Of a stretch of DNA of 15,179 bases, positions 1 to 7,111 are shown piece by piece. The stretch is from Bdellovibrionales bacterium. Lineage in GTDB: Bacteria; Bdellovibrionota; UBA1018; CAIMNF01. Positions within the stretch are counted from its first letter, which is position 1. The number at the start of each line of letters is the position of its first letter. Where the stretch lies: the NCBI GenBank assembly GCA_947457605.1, contig CANGWP010000043.1, positions 1 to 15,179 of the forward strand. The letters are read 5' to 3'. Under the pieces are notes generated by a model. The model ran no database searches. It was not told the origin of the DNA and was given only the letters and a program-made list of their open reading frames with translations. A program made the translations under genes and the position numbers.

Positions 1-137
1 ACTATCAACGAATGCTCAATTATATCAAGCCGGATGTGGTCCATGTTTTTGGAAGTGGAAGGATTCTGGAAAGCGGCGGACCCGAGCTTGCTCTCAAGCT
101 TGAGGAGCGGGGTTATGAATGGGTGGAAGGGGCATGA
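1..137 (+). CDS. sufC: SufC, Fe-S cluster assembly ATPase (C-terminal fragment)
   Basis: Partial gene: the last 44 codons, read from base 3, ending in TGA at 135-137. The fragment begins YQRMLNYIKPDVVHVF and ends with a GxELALKLEERGYEW-type tail, the characteristic C-terminus of SufC just after the ABC H-loop region. SufC is the ABC-type ATPase that forms the SufB-SufC-SufD scaffold complex in the cytoplasm. Walker motifs lie outside the window. The next gene, sufD, starts 6 bp downstream, and this short tail also carries the purine-rich ribosome-binding site for sufD (125-132). The assignment rests on tail similarity plus the sufD neighbour; confidence is high despite the short length. Confidence 0.88.
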   Translation, partial: YQRMLNYIKPDVVHVFGSGRILESGGPELALKLEERGYEWVEGA

Positions 138-143
138 GAATTC

Positions 144-938
144 ATGAAAGAATTCATTCTTTTCAAGAATCCTGAAGAATTTCAGACTCGTCTCGAGGTG
201 ATCCGCTGCGCTACCATTTCTGGCGAGGAGAGATTCCATTTCCATGAGGTCCGGGAGGAGAACGCTCACCACGTAATTGAGCTTCATGCCGGCCCCTACT
301 CGGTACTGGAAGCAGTTATTCTTCAGAATCTTCCGATCTCTGGAAAGGTGTCCATCAAAGTGAATGTTCACTTGGAGAATGACGCCCGTCTCAAGGTTAC
401 CGTGGTCCAAAATGGAGGCGAGGCTTCGCAGGTGGAGATCCAATCCGGTGGCCTTGGGAAGGGGTCCCGGCTTGAAATTCGCGGTCTTCAAAACGCGAAG
501 GGGATCCAGAAGTTCTCCTTTCGGGCCAAGGTGAACCACACTGTTCCGCACGCGCAGAGTGACCTCCAGGTCTGGTGTGCCGCACGTGATGATTCAAGGT
601 CCGTATTCAATGGAGATGTCTCGATCGGAAAAGGTGCCCATCACACAGAGGCGTTTCAAAAAAACAAGAACCTGATGCTTTCCCGTCGTGCAGTCGTGGA
701 CTCATTTCCAAAATTATTCATCGAGAACCACAACGTCAAATGTGCCCATGGCAGCTCGACCAGCACTCTGGAGCCAGATCAGGCGTATTACCTGCAAGCC
801 CGCGGGATCAATGGATCCGAAGCAGAAGAGATGTTGATCCATGGATTCATTCGTCAGGCGATCGCGGGTGTCGGGAACAAGGAATGCCGCGATCATCTTC
901 ACGCCAGTCTCGGGGTTCAGGACGAGGAGTGGGCATGA
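144..938 (+). CDS. sufD: SufD, short form, Fe-S scaffold complex subunit
   Basis: A 264-residue member of the SufB/SufD family, partner of SufB and SufC in the cytoplasmic SUF scaffold. What is visible is the right-handed beta-helix core plus the C-terminal helical domain. The signature NVKCAHG lies at 197-203 (C200, H202; the His matches the position of the functionally important E. coli SufD His360) and is followed by YYLQARGI (216-222) and an EAEEMLIHGF helix. The protein is much shorter than the roughly 400-450 residues of typical SufD and lacks most of the N-terminal helical domain. The ATG at 144 follows a GGAAGGGG ribosome-binding site at 125-132. Its stop overlaps the sufS start (ATGA, 935-938). 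SufD rather than a second SufB is chosen because a full SufB is encoded downstream. Confidence 0.87.
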   Translation: MKEFILFKNPEEFQTRLEVIRCATISGEERFHFHEVREENAHHVIELHAGPYSVLEAVILQNLPISGKVSIKVNVHLENDARLKVTVVQNGGEASQVEIQSGGLGKGSRLEIRGLQNAKGIQKFSFRAKVNHTVPHAQSDLQVWCAARDDSRSVFNGDVSIGKGAHHTEAFQKNKNLMLSRRAVVDSFPKLFIENHNVKCAHGSSTSTLEPDQAYYLQARGINGSEAEEMLIHGFIRQAIAGVGNKECRDHLHASLGVQDEEWA

Positions 939-2167
939 ATAGTCTCATTCGCAAGGATTTTCCAATTCTGGCCCGGGTAATCGAGGGAAAGGCTCTCTGT
1001 TATCTGGACAATGCCGCCACTTCTCAAAAGCCGAAAAAAGTCGTGGATGCGATTTCTCGATTTTATCTTGAGACCAATGCGAATGTTCACCGCGGCGTAT
1101 ACCACCTATCCCAGGAGGCAACAGATGCTTTCGAGTCTGTGCGCGGGAAGGTGAGACGGTTTCTCGGGGCCCGTTCGGAACGCGAAGTGATCTTCACACG
1201 CGGCACCACGGATTCCATCAACCTTGTGGCATCTTCTTTTGGTGGAATGAGCATTCAGGAGGGCGATGTGGTTGCCGTGACCCGAATGGAGCATCACGCG
1301 AACTTTGTGCCCTGGCAACAGCTCGCGAAACAGAAGAAGGCCCGCTTTGAGATCATCGAGCTCACCGATGACTGGCGATTGGACCCTAAAGACGTAGACC
1401 GTGTCCTTGGGATGAAACCAAAGATCCTTGCAGTTACCCTCCTGAGCAACGTGACCGGAGTTACCAACCCGGTTGCATCTCTTGCGACACGTTTCAAGAT
1501 GGCCGGTACGACCATTCTGGTCGATGCCGCCCAAGGAATCGCACACTCGGAGGTAAAAATCGATGATCTCGGTCCGATTGATTTTCTGGCGTTCTCCGCG
1601 CACAAAATGTGTGGACCCACCGGAGTAGGCGTGCTCTGGGGACGGGAAGCATTGCTTGAGAAAATGCCCCCCTACCAACTGGGGGGAAACATGATTGCAC
1701 ATGTGGGTGACCTTGACAGTGAATGGAATGAGCTCCCTCATAAGTTTGAGGCCGGAACTCCGGACATCGCAAGCGTGATCGGGTTAGGTGCTGCGATTGA
1801 TTATATAGAAACCCACGGAAGAACCCGGATCGAGGAATATGAGCAATCCATCACGGATCATGTGCTGGAAAAGCTTGTTCAAATTCCGGGTCTTCGTCTG
1901 CTCGGGCCCACGGACCCACATCACCGTGCACCGATTTTCAGTGTTGCAATCGATGGCGTTCATGCCCATGATCTCGCCACCTATCTTGACATGGAGGGGA
2001 TATCGGTCCGGGCAGGGCACCATTGCGCCCATCCCCTGATGTTCAAACTGGGGCTTCCTGCCACCTGTCGAGCAAGTTTCAGCTTTTACAATACCTTTGA
2101 AGAGGCAGACATGCTTGTGAAGGCGTTGGCTCAAGCGCCTTCTTTTTTCGCAAGGAGGAGAAATTGA
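935..2167 (+). CDS. sufS: SufS, cysteine desulfurase (class II, PLP-dependent)
   Basis: A 410-residue aminotransferase-class-V enzyme that takes sulfur from L-cysteine and passes a persulfide to a carrier, here most likely the adjacent SufU. The PLP-binding Lys is K224 in SAHKMCGPTG, and the catalytic Cys is C364 in RAGHHCAHP; both fall at almost exactly the E. coli SufS positions. YLDNAATSQKP near residue 24 and HRGVYHLS near residue 52 are further family signatures. The start at 935 is chosen because the family homology begins there and the ATG overlaps the sufD stop; the frame stays open upstream to 740, but that stretch is Arg/Ser-rich and unlike the family. The end overlaps the TTG start of sufU by 4 bp (2164-2167), suggesting translational coupling of donor and acceptor. 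Confidence 0.95.
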   Translation: MNSLIRKDFPILARVIEGKALCYLDNAATSQKPKKVVDAISRFYLETNANVHRGVYHLSQEATDAFESVRGKVRRFLGARSEREVIFTRGTTDSINLVASSFGGMSIQEGDVVAVTRMEHHANFVPWQQLAKQKKARFEIIELTDDWRLDPKDVDRVLGMKPKILAVTLLSNVTGVTNPVASLATRFKMAGTTILVDAAQGIAHSEVKIDDLGPIDFLAFSAHKMCGPTGVGVLWGREALLEKMPPYQLGGNMIAHVGDLDSEWNELPHKFEAGTPDIASVIGLGAAIDYIETHGRTRIEEYEQSITDHVLEKLVQIPGLRLLGPTDPHHRAPIFSVAIDGVHAHDLATYLDMEGISVRAGHHCAHPLMFKLGLPATCRASFSFYNTFEEADMLVKALAQAPSFFARRRN

Positions 2168-2622
2168 ACTATCGGGATGTTTTCGGCGAAATTCTTGCGG
2201 ATCATCACGAGTCTCCCCGGAACTGGGGTGTTCTTCCGGACTGCACCCGGGTGGAGCAAGGATACAATCCCCTCTGTGGTGACAAGGTCTCGATTTGCCT
2301 CCTTTTGGATCGGGACTCATCTGGTTCTGAGCGCCTCGCCCGTTGTACCTATGAGGGAGAAGGTTGTTCCATATGCATGGCATCCGCAAGCATCATGAGT
2401 GAGATGATTCAGGGAAAAAGCATTCAGGAACTTCAAGGCCTCATCGAAGCCTTTCGGGAAAAGATGCAAGGGTCAGATGAGGTTTTTCTGCTTCCCGCAG
2501 AGGATTCGGGAGAGGACATTACGGCGCTTTATGGTGTGAAGAGGTTCCCGGTTCGAATCAAATGCGCACTTCTTCCATGGACCACACTCAAAAAAGGACT
2601 GGAGGCGGCTCATGCGAAATGA
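2164..2622 (+). CDS. sufU: SufU, sulfur-accepting protein / IscU-like partner of SufS
   Basis: A 152-residue SufU/IscU-fold protein. The three conserved Cys sites are visible: YNPLCGD (C38, with D40), GEGCSIC (C68) and RIKCALLPW (C134). In characterised SufU proteins these Cys and the Asp bind Zn and receive persulfide from SufS; the insertion between the second and third Cys (about residues 85-125) is typical of SufU and absent from IscU. The third motif reads CALLPW where CATLAW is commoner. Translation starts at TTG 2164, chosen because a strong AAGGAGGAG site sits at 2152-2160 and the start overlaps the sufS stop. SufU in place of SufE is the arrangement of Gram-positive SUF operons and is uncommon in Proteobacteria. 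Confidence 0.92.
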   Translation: MNYRDVFGEILADHHESPRNWGVLPDCTRVEQGYNPLCGDKVSICLLLDRDSSGSERLARCTYEGEGCSICMASASIMSEMIQGKSIQELQGLIEAFREKMQGSDEVFLLPAEDSGEDITALYGVKRFPVRIKCALLPWTTLKKGLEAAHAK

Positions 2623-2917
2623 AGAGTTGTTGCAGTGGTTGCATCCGGTTCAGGATCCCGAGATGTTCATCTCTGTTGTCGATCTTGGTTTGATCTACAT
2701 TGCAGAGTTTGTGGAAGGAAAGTCGAAATCGAGAGTGGAGATGACGCTTACGTCCCCTCATTGCCCTGTTGCTGATTCTTTTGTCGACAATGTCCGGAAG
2801 CGCCTTATGGAGTATCCCGGAATGGAATCTGCCGAAGTGAAATTGGTGTTTGAACCAAAATGGGATCCGAAAACCATGGCCTCGGATGAGGTCAAGGACC
2901 GACTCGGAATCTGGTGA
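2612..2917 (+). CDS. sufT: SufT-like DUF59/MIP18-family Fe-S maturation protein
   Basis: A 101-residue single-domain DUF59 (MIP18/PaaD-like) protein. The N-terminus contains the family's DPE motif (DPEMFISVVDLGLIY, D15), and the central TSPHCPVAD carries the conserved Cys (C51). The C-terminus has the usual hydrophobic strand followed by a W-D-P motif. Such proteins help mature or traffic Fe-S clusters; stand-alone SufT proteins have been linked to Fe-S maturation under high demand. The ATG at 2612 overlaps sufU by 11 bp and is preceded by GGAGGCGG (2601-2608). Its place between sufU and sufB strongly supports a SUF role over PaaD, which belongs to phenylacetate clusters. The molecular role here is inferred from family and context. 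Confidence 0.85.
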   Translation: MRNEELLQWLHPVQDPEMFISVVDLGLIYIAEFVEGKSKSRVEMTLTSPHCPVADSFVDNVRKRLMEYPGMESAEVKLVFEPKWDPKTMASDEVKDRLGIW

Positions 2918-2920
2918 ACT

Positions 2921-4345
2921 ATGGATTTTCAAAACAAGGACTATTCGAAATACGGATTTGTAACGGACATTGAAGAGGACCGTCTTCCTCCCGGCTTGAA
3001 TGAGGATACGGTGCGCTTCATTTCCGCAAAAAAGAACGAACCGGAATTCATGCTGGAGTATCGCCTGAAGGCGTTTCGGGCATGGCAGAAAATGAAGGAA
3101 CCCACCTGGGCTGACGTCGCCTATCCAAAGATCGATTTTCAGGCCATTTCCTATTATTCGGCACCGAAGCAGCGTGAGAAGTACAAGAGCCTCGATGAGG
3201 TGGATCCGAAGCTCATTGAGACCTATGAAAAGCTGGGAATACCACTGGAAGAACAAAAGCGCCTTGCAGGCGTTGCTGTAGACGCGGTTTTCGATTCTGT
3301 TTCGGTCGTCACCACTCAGCGTGAGGAACTTAAAAAGCACGGGATTATTTTTTGCTCGATCTCCGAAGCGTTGGCCGAGCATCCGGAACTGGTAAAGAAA
3401 TATCTCGGATCCGTGGTTCCCCATACTGACAATTACTATGCCGCCTTGAATGCAGCCGTGTTCAGTGATGGTTCGTTTGTTTACATTCCCAAAGGGGTCA
3501 AGTGCCCGCTCGATTTATCGACCTACTTCAGAATCAATGCGCAAGGGACGGGACAGTTTGAGCGGACCTTGATCGTTGCGGATGAAGGCTCCGAGGTGAG
3601 CTACATGGAAGGCTGTACCGCACCCATGAGGGATGAAAACCAACTTCACGCCGCGACCGTCGAATTGGTCGCCATGGAGCGCGCTACCATAAAATATACC
3701 ACGGTCCAGAATTGGTATTCCGGAGATGCGGAAGGAAAGGGCGGAATTTATAATTTCGTGACCAAGCGAGGCCTCTGCAAGGGACGCGAGTCCAAGATTT
3801 CCTGGACCCAGGTCGAAGTTGGTTCTTCCATCACCTGGAAGTATCCGAGTTGTGTTTTGGAGGGTGACGGTTCCACGGGTGAGTTTTATTCCGTCGCAAT
3901 CACAAATGAGTGCATGCAAGCCGACACCGGAACCAAAATGATTCACATCGGCAAGAACACCAAAAGCCGGATTCTTTCCAAAGGAATTTCCACGGGAAAA
4001 AGTCGAAATACCTATCGAGGTGCGGTTGTGGTGCTTCCATCAGGAGAAGGAGCAAGAAATCACACGCAGTGTGACTCTCTTTTGATCGGGGATCAGTGTG
4101 TTGCGAATACCGTGCCGTTCATCGAGGTCAAGAACCAGACCGCGGTGGTGGAGCACGAGGCAACCGCTTCAAAGGTGAATGAGGAGCAACTTTTCTACTT
4201 GCAGGCGAGGGGAATTGAGGCAGAGGAAGCGGTGAAACTGATCATCAACGGTTATTGTGACGAGGTATTCAAGCAGCTTCCCATGGAGTTTGCGCTCGAG
4301 GCGAATCGTTTGCTTGAGTTGAAGCTCGAAGGATCGGTCGGCTGA
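2921..4345 (+). CDS. sufB: SufB, Fe-S cluster scaffold protein
   Basis: A 474-residue SufB, close to the usual 465-495. It opens with a DYSKYGFVTDIEED-type N-terminus and includes TDNYYAALNAAVFSDGSFVYIPKG and YMEGCTAP. The C-terminal signature NHTQCDSLLIGDQC spans N380-C393 (C384 and C393), followed by IEVKNQTAVVEHEAT and LFYLQARGI. SufB carries the nascent cluster within the SufB-SufC-SufD complex. It starts 3 bp after the sufT stop, with only a weak ribosome-binding site (GGTGA, 2913-2917), so coupling to sufT is likely. In most suf operons sufB lies beside sufC; here it is the last suf gene, five genes after sufC. Confidence 0.96.
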   Translation: MDFQNKDYSKYGFVTDIEEDRLPPGLNEDTVRFISAKKNEPEFMLEYRLKAFRAWQKMKEPTWADVAYPKIDFQAISYYSAPKQREKYKSLDEVDPKLIETYEKLGIPLEEQKRLAGVAVDAVFDSVSVVTTQREELKKHGIIFCSISEALAEHPELVKKYLGSVVPHTDNYYAALNAAVFSDGSFVYIPKGVKCPLDLSTYFRINAQGTGQFERTLIVADEGSEVSYMEGCTAPMRDENQLHAATVELVAMERATIKYTTVQNWYSGDAEGKGGIYNFVTKRGLCKGRESKISWTQVEVGSSITWKYPSCVLEGDGSTGEFYSVAITNECMQADTGTKMIHIGKNTKSRILSKGISTGKSRNTYRGAVVVLPSGEGARNHTQCDSLLIGDQCVANTVPFIEVKNQTAVVEHEATASKVNEEQLFYLQARGIEAEEAVKLIINGYCDEVFKQLPMEFALEANRLLELKLEGSVG

Positions 4346-4348
4346 ATC

Positions 4349-5191
4349 TTGAAGAGCATTTCGATTCCAGGGAAGATTTTCTTGCTCGGAGAGTATGCAG
4401 CGATTGATGGAGGTCTTTCCATCATCGCTCCCGTTCGGCCCCCCTATCGGTACGAGCTGGGAGAGTCCCTGGCACACCCGGAATCCCCCTATGGCAGGTA
4501 TTTGCGTGAATTTGGTCTTTCCTCCGCTGTTCAAATACGATCCGTGGCGCAGGGGCCGGGGTCGGGCCTTGGGTCCTCCACGGCGGAACTCATTGCAGGG
4601 GCGATTTCTCACCGTGGGAGTGCGTTTGATCCCGAGGCTTTGCTCGTTTGGTACCAGAGTCGGTTTCCTGAAGCGAGCGGAGGAGATTTGTTGGTTCAGG
4701 CGATCTCCGGCAAGTTCGTTGGAAATCTCTACCAGTATTCGCATCGGAGCAAGGCCAAGCCATTCACGGCGAGCCCTTCAGTCCTTTCTCGAATTCAGGT
4801 GTTCAGGGTTTGTGAATCCAACAAACTCCGGACCCACGAAGATCTTCGAAAGAATCGGCCGGTGCTTGCTCTTGAGAGGATGAATCAGTGGACGGAAAGA
4901 GGGGTGCTTGCACTTCAGGGAGAATCCGAGGAGGGGTTTTTGGGATTCAATGAGTTTGCAGAGTATCTTTCATCACTGGGGCTTGAGACTGCTCGTGCAA
5001 GGGTTATTCGCGAGTCATTTCGCCGATGTTCCGGAGTGATTTCGGCAAAGGGGTGTGGAGCGGGCTTGAATGACGTCTTCCTCGTCGTGATGGATTTGAG
5101 TGCGACCGCTGAGGAACTGAAACTCGTGCGAAAGACTGCGGATCAGCATGGACTTCAATCGATGGGGAGTCTGGGGGAGGTCCTATGGTGA
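4349..5191 (+). CDS. mvaK2: Probable phosphomevalonate kinase (GHMP family)
   Basis: A 280-residue GHMP-superfamily kinase. Motif 1 is PGKIFLLGEYAAIDGG (7-22), motif 2 (the ATP phosphate loop) is GPGSGLGSS (69-77), and motif 3 is KGCGAGLND (234-242). SGGDLLVQ (110-117, D113) matches the region of the catalytic acidic residue. GEYA rather than GEHxV after motif 1 is a phosphomevalonate-kinase trait. The neighbours are diphosphomevalonate decarboxylase and mevalonate kinase, so the missing step, ATP-dependent phosphorylation of 5-phosphomevalonate, fits by elimination. The protein is shorter than many bacterial MvaK2 (about 330-360 residues). The start is TTG 4349, three bases after the sufB stop; no in-frame ATG lies nearby. 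Substrate identity is inferred from context. Confidence 0.8.
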   Translation: MKSISIPGKIFLLGEYAAIDGGLSIIAPVRPPYRYELGESLAHPESPYGRYLREFGLSSAVQIRSVAQGPGSGLGSSTAELIAGAISHRGSAFDPEALLVWYQSRFPEASGGDLLVQAISGKFVGNLYQYSHRSKAKPFTASPSVLSRIQVFRVCESNKLRTHEDLRKNRPVLALERMNQWTERGVLALQGESEEGFLGFNEFAEYLSSLGLETARARVIRESFRRCSGVISAKGCGAGLNDVFLVVMDLSATAEELKLVRKTADQHGLQSMGSLGEVLW

Positions 5192-6201
5192 CGGCATTCG
5201 CACCCGTGAATATTGCCTGGGTGAAATACATGGGAAAGACTGATGAGGGACCAAGCAACGCATCTTTTTCGATGACACTTGCGGGAATTGGCTCTCGCAC
5301 GAGGATCGAAAGAATTGGAAACTCTCCCGAGGTCATCTTTGATTTCGAGGACAGCCCCTACACGCCACCGGCCTCCGGGAAGGAAAAGATCCACCGGTTT
5401 TTGACTTCGATCAAGCCGTTTTCTCAGGCACTTCAGGAGTTCGGATTTGATTGCGAAGTTGAGCCCGGAATTTATCGAATCCACACATCCAACAACGTCC
5501 CTGCTGGAACGGGAATCGCGACAAGTGCCTCGGGATTCGCAGCACTTACTCTTGCATGGGCTGCAGTGTTGTCAGGACGAAGAGTTCACGAATGGGTGGA
5601 CTTGTATAAAACCGAGCCTAAAGCACCGGATCGATTGGCGAGTATCGCAAGGCTGGGGTCCGGGAGCGCCTGCCGATCCTTTCATGGACCCTTTGTGGAG
5701 TGGACCAAGGACAACCGGATTCTTCCCTTTTCAATGTCCGGGCCGGGTTTCGTTGATTTCGTATTATTGCTCGAAACGGAATCCAAAAAGATTCCATCAA
5801 GTGAAGCCCACAAACGCGTGCCTACTTCTCCTGAATTTCCAAAGCGTGCTGATTCAGTGTCGGGCAGGATTCTTCGGGTGAAGAAAGCGCTTGTTGAAAT
5901 GGATTCAAGCGCACTCTGCCGGGAAGTCAGAGAGGAAGCGCTCGAGATGCACGAGCTGTTTCATACAAGTGTTCCGCCGTTTCGGTATTTGAATTCTGAT
6001 TCCGAGAAATGGCTTTCGGGGGCTCCGCTGCAGGGAACCCCCTTCTCCGAAGCCTTGATTACGGCAGATGCCGGTGCGAACATTCATGTCTTTGTGAGAG
6101 AGCAGGAATCGGCAAGGTTTCAGGACTTTCTGGAAGAGAATCATCGAGGCCTTCGATTCATCGTTGCAAAGGCAGGGAATGGGGCCTTTTATGACAGCTA
6201 A
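5185..6201 (+). CDS. mvaD: Diphosphomevalonate decarboxylase
   Basis: A 338-residue enzyme that converts 5-diphosphomevalonate to isopentenyl diphosphate with ATP. Diagnostic motifs are present: VNIAWVKYMGK (8-18), the phosphate loop NNVPAGTGIATSASG (103-117), SGSACRSFHGPFVEW (159-173) and TADAGANIHVF (293-303), whose D295 matches the catalytic Asp. Small departures from the common form are WVKYMGK for xIKYWGK and GTGIATSASG for AGLASSASG. The ATG at 5185 overlaps the preceding gene by 7 bp and follows a GGGGGAGG site (5173-5180). This is the most securely identified of the three isoprenoid genes and anchors the pathway assignment of its neighbours. Confidence 0.94.
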   Translation: MVTAFAPVNIAWVKYMGKTDEGPSNASFSMTLAGIGSRTRIERIGNSPEVIFDFEDSPYTPPASGKEKIHRFLTSIKPFSQALQEFGFDCEVEPGIYRIHTSNNVPAGTGIATSASGFAALTLAWAAVLSGRRVHEWVDLYKTEPKAPDRLASIARLGSGSACRSFHGPFVEWTKDNRILPFSMSGPGFVDFVLLLETESKKIPSSEAHKRVPTSPEFPKRADSVSGRILRVKKALVEMDSSALCREVREEALEMHELFHTSVPPFRYLNSDSEKWLSGAPLQGTPFSEALITADAGANIHVFVREQESARFQDFLEENHRGLRFIVAKAGNGAFYDS

Positions 6202-7072
6202 GGTTTCCGAATTCGGCATTGAACTTCCCGCAAAATGGGTTTTAACGGGTGAGCACAGTGTGCTTCGAGGTCGAACCGCTCTGGCATTCCCGTTTCACCG
6301 CTACACACTGAAGCTTACGTACCGGGATCAGGATTCGTTTTCGATCACTCCGAATCCCTTTCAATCCCAGATTCGAAAGTTGATTGAACGGGCACTTGTT
6401 TTTTTGAAGGTTCCCGGCAATGCGTTTCCCAGTGGCGAGGTGGAGATCACGAGTGCGATTCCCATCGGAGCGGGACTGGGTTCCTCTGCCGCTCTTTGTG
6501 CCGCGATTGCAAGACTGGTCCTGTGGAAAACCCGAAGTGATTTGTCCCTTTGGATACCGCTCGCGACTCATCTTGAGGATTTTTTTCATGGGAAGAGCAG
6601 TGGCATGGATGTCAATGTCATTGTTCATGGCGCACCCGTTGAGTTTTCAGTATCAGGAGGTGCGACTCCCCTCGACCAATTCAGATCGATGCCGTCATTT
6701 GAATGGTATGACTCCGGTTTTCGTGGAAACACCAGAGACTGCATTGAGCGAGTCTTGCATTGGCAGAAACAAAATCCGCACTTGAAGGAGTCCTATGATG
6801 ATCGGATGCAGGAAGCGGGTAGGATTGCGCATTCGGGCTTGAGTCAGTTTCAGTCCAACCGTGAGGAGGGCGAGCAAAAGATCAAGGCCGCGATGGAACT
6901 CGCTCAGGACTGTTTTGAGCAATGGGGATTGGTAACCCCTGAGTTATTGACTCAGAAATTTGATTTGCTCAGGCAAGGGGCACTTGCGGTGAAACTCACG
7001 GGAGCGGGGCTGGGTGGGTTTTGGGTCGCTTTGTGGCCCGGGTCCAGACCTCGACTTGACAAAGGGCTTTGA
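6191..7072 (+). CDS. mvaK1: Mevalonate kinase (GHMP family)
   Basis: A 293-residue GHMP kinase phosphorylating mevalonate. Motif 1 is PAKWVLTGEHSVLRG (13-27, K15, GEH 20-22), motif 2 is PIGAGLGSSAA (91-101), and motif 3 is KLTGAGLGG (268-276). GKSSGMDVN (134-142, D140) carries the expected catalytic Asp, and GEHxV is the mevalonate-kinase form. The commonest PGK of motif 1 reads PAK here. The start is placed at ATG 6191, giving an 11-bp overlap with mvaD like the other junctions in this operon, with GGGAATGGGG upstream at 6175-6184; in-frame ATGs at 6164 and 6179 would add residues unlike the family. With mvaK2 and mvaD this completes mevalonate to isopentenyl diphosphate. HMG-CoA synthase and reductase are not in the window. 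Confidence 0.9.
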   Translation: MTAKVSEFGIELPAKWVLTGEHSVLRGRTALAFPFHRYTLKLTYRDQDSFSITPNPFQSQIRKLIERALVFLKVPGNAFPSGEVEITSAIPIGAGLGSSAALCAAIARLVLWKTRSDLSLWIPLATHLEDFFHGKSSGMDVNVIVHGAPVEFSVSGGATPLDQFRSMPSFEWYDSGFRGNTRDCIERVLHWQKQNPHLKESYDDRMQEAGRIAHSGLSQFQSNREEGEQKIKAAMELAQDCFEQWGLVTPELLTQKFDLLRQGALAVKLTGAGLGGFWVALWPGSRPRLDKGL

Positions 7073-7086
7073 AGGCCCATTATTGT
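7056..7086 (+). promoter_or_regulatory. Candidate sigma-70 promoter for htpX
   Basis: A perfect TTGACA -35 (7056-7061) lies in the last codons of mvaK1. A partial -10, TATTGT (7081-7086), lies 19 bp further on, about 25 bp before the htpX ATG. The spacer is longer than the optimum of 17, so strength is uncertain. Confidence 0.35.
7064..7078 (+). terminator. Short GC hairpin at the end of the suf-mva operon
   Basis: GGGCTT pairs with AGGCCC-type bases (6 bp including one G-T) around a 3-base loop, overlapping the mvaK1 stop codon at 7070-7072. The following ATTATTGT is only moderately T-rich, so it is at best a weak intrinsic terminator. It also sits between the -35 and -10 of the candidate htpX promoter and could be an operator instead. 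Confidence 0.3.
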
Positions 7087-7111
7087 AGACACAATTTGAA
7101 GGAGACTGCCA

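Noticed and set aside
740..934. In-frame upstream extension of sufS
   Set aside because: Overlaps sufD, reads as Arg/Ser-rich sequence without family similarity, and the ATG at 935 gives the exact SufS length and catalytic numbering.
1106..1741. Open frame of 211 codons on the - strand
   Set aside because: Entirely antisense to sufS; rich in His, Cys and Arg with no family pattern.
2588..3424. Open frame of 278 codons on the - strand
   Set aside because: Lies antisense to sufT and sufB, which are certain; no recognisable motif and a composition typical of an antisense shadow.
4169..4744. Open frame of 191 codons on the - strand
   Set aside because: Antisense across the sufB-mvaK2 junction, with no motif and no usable start context.
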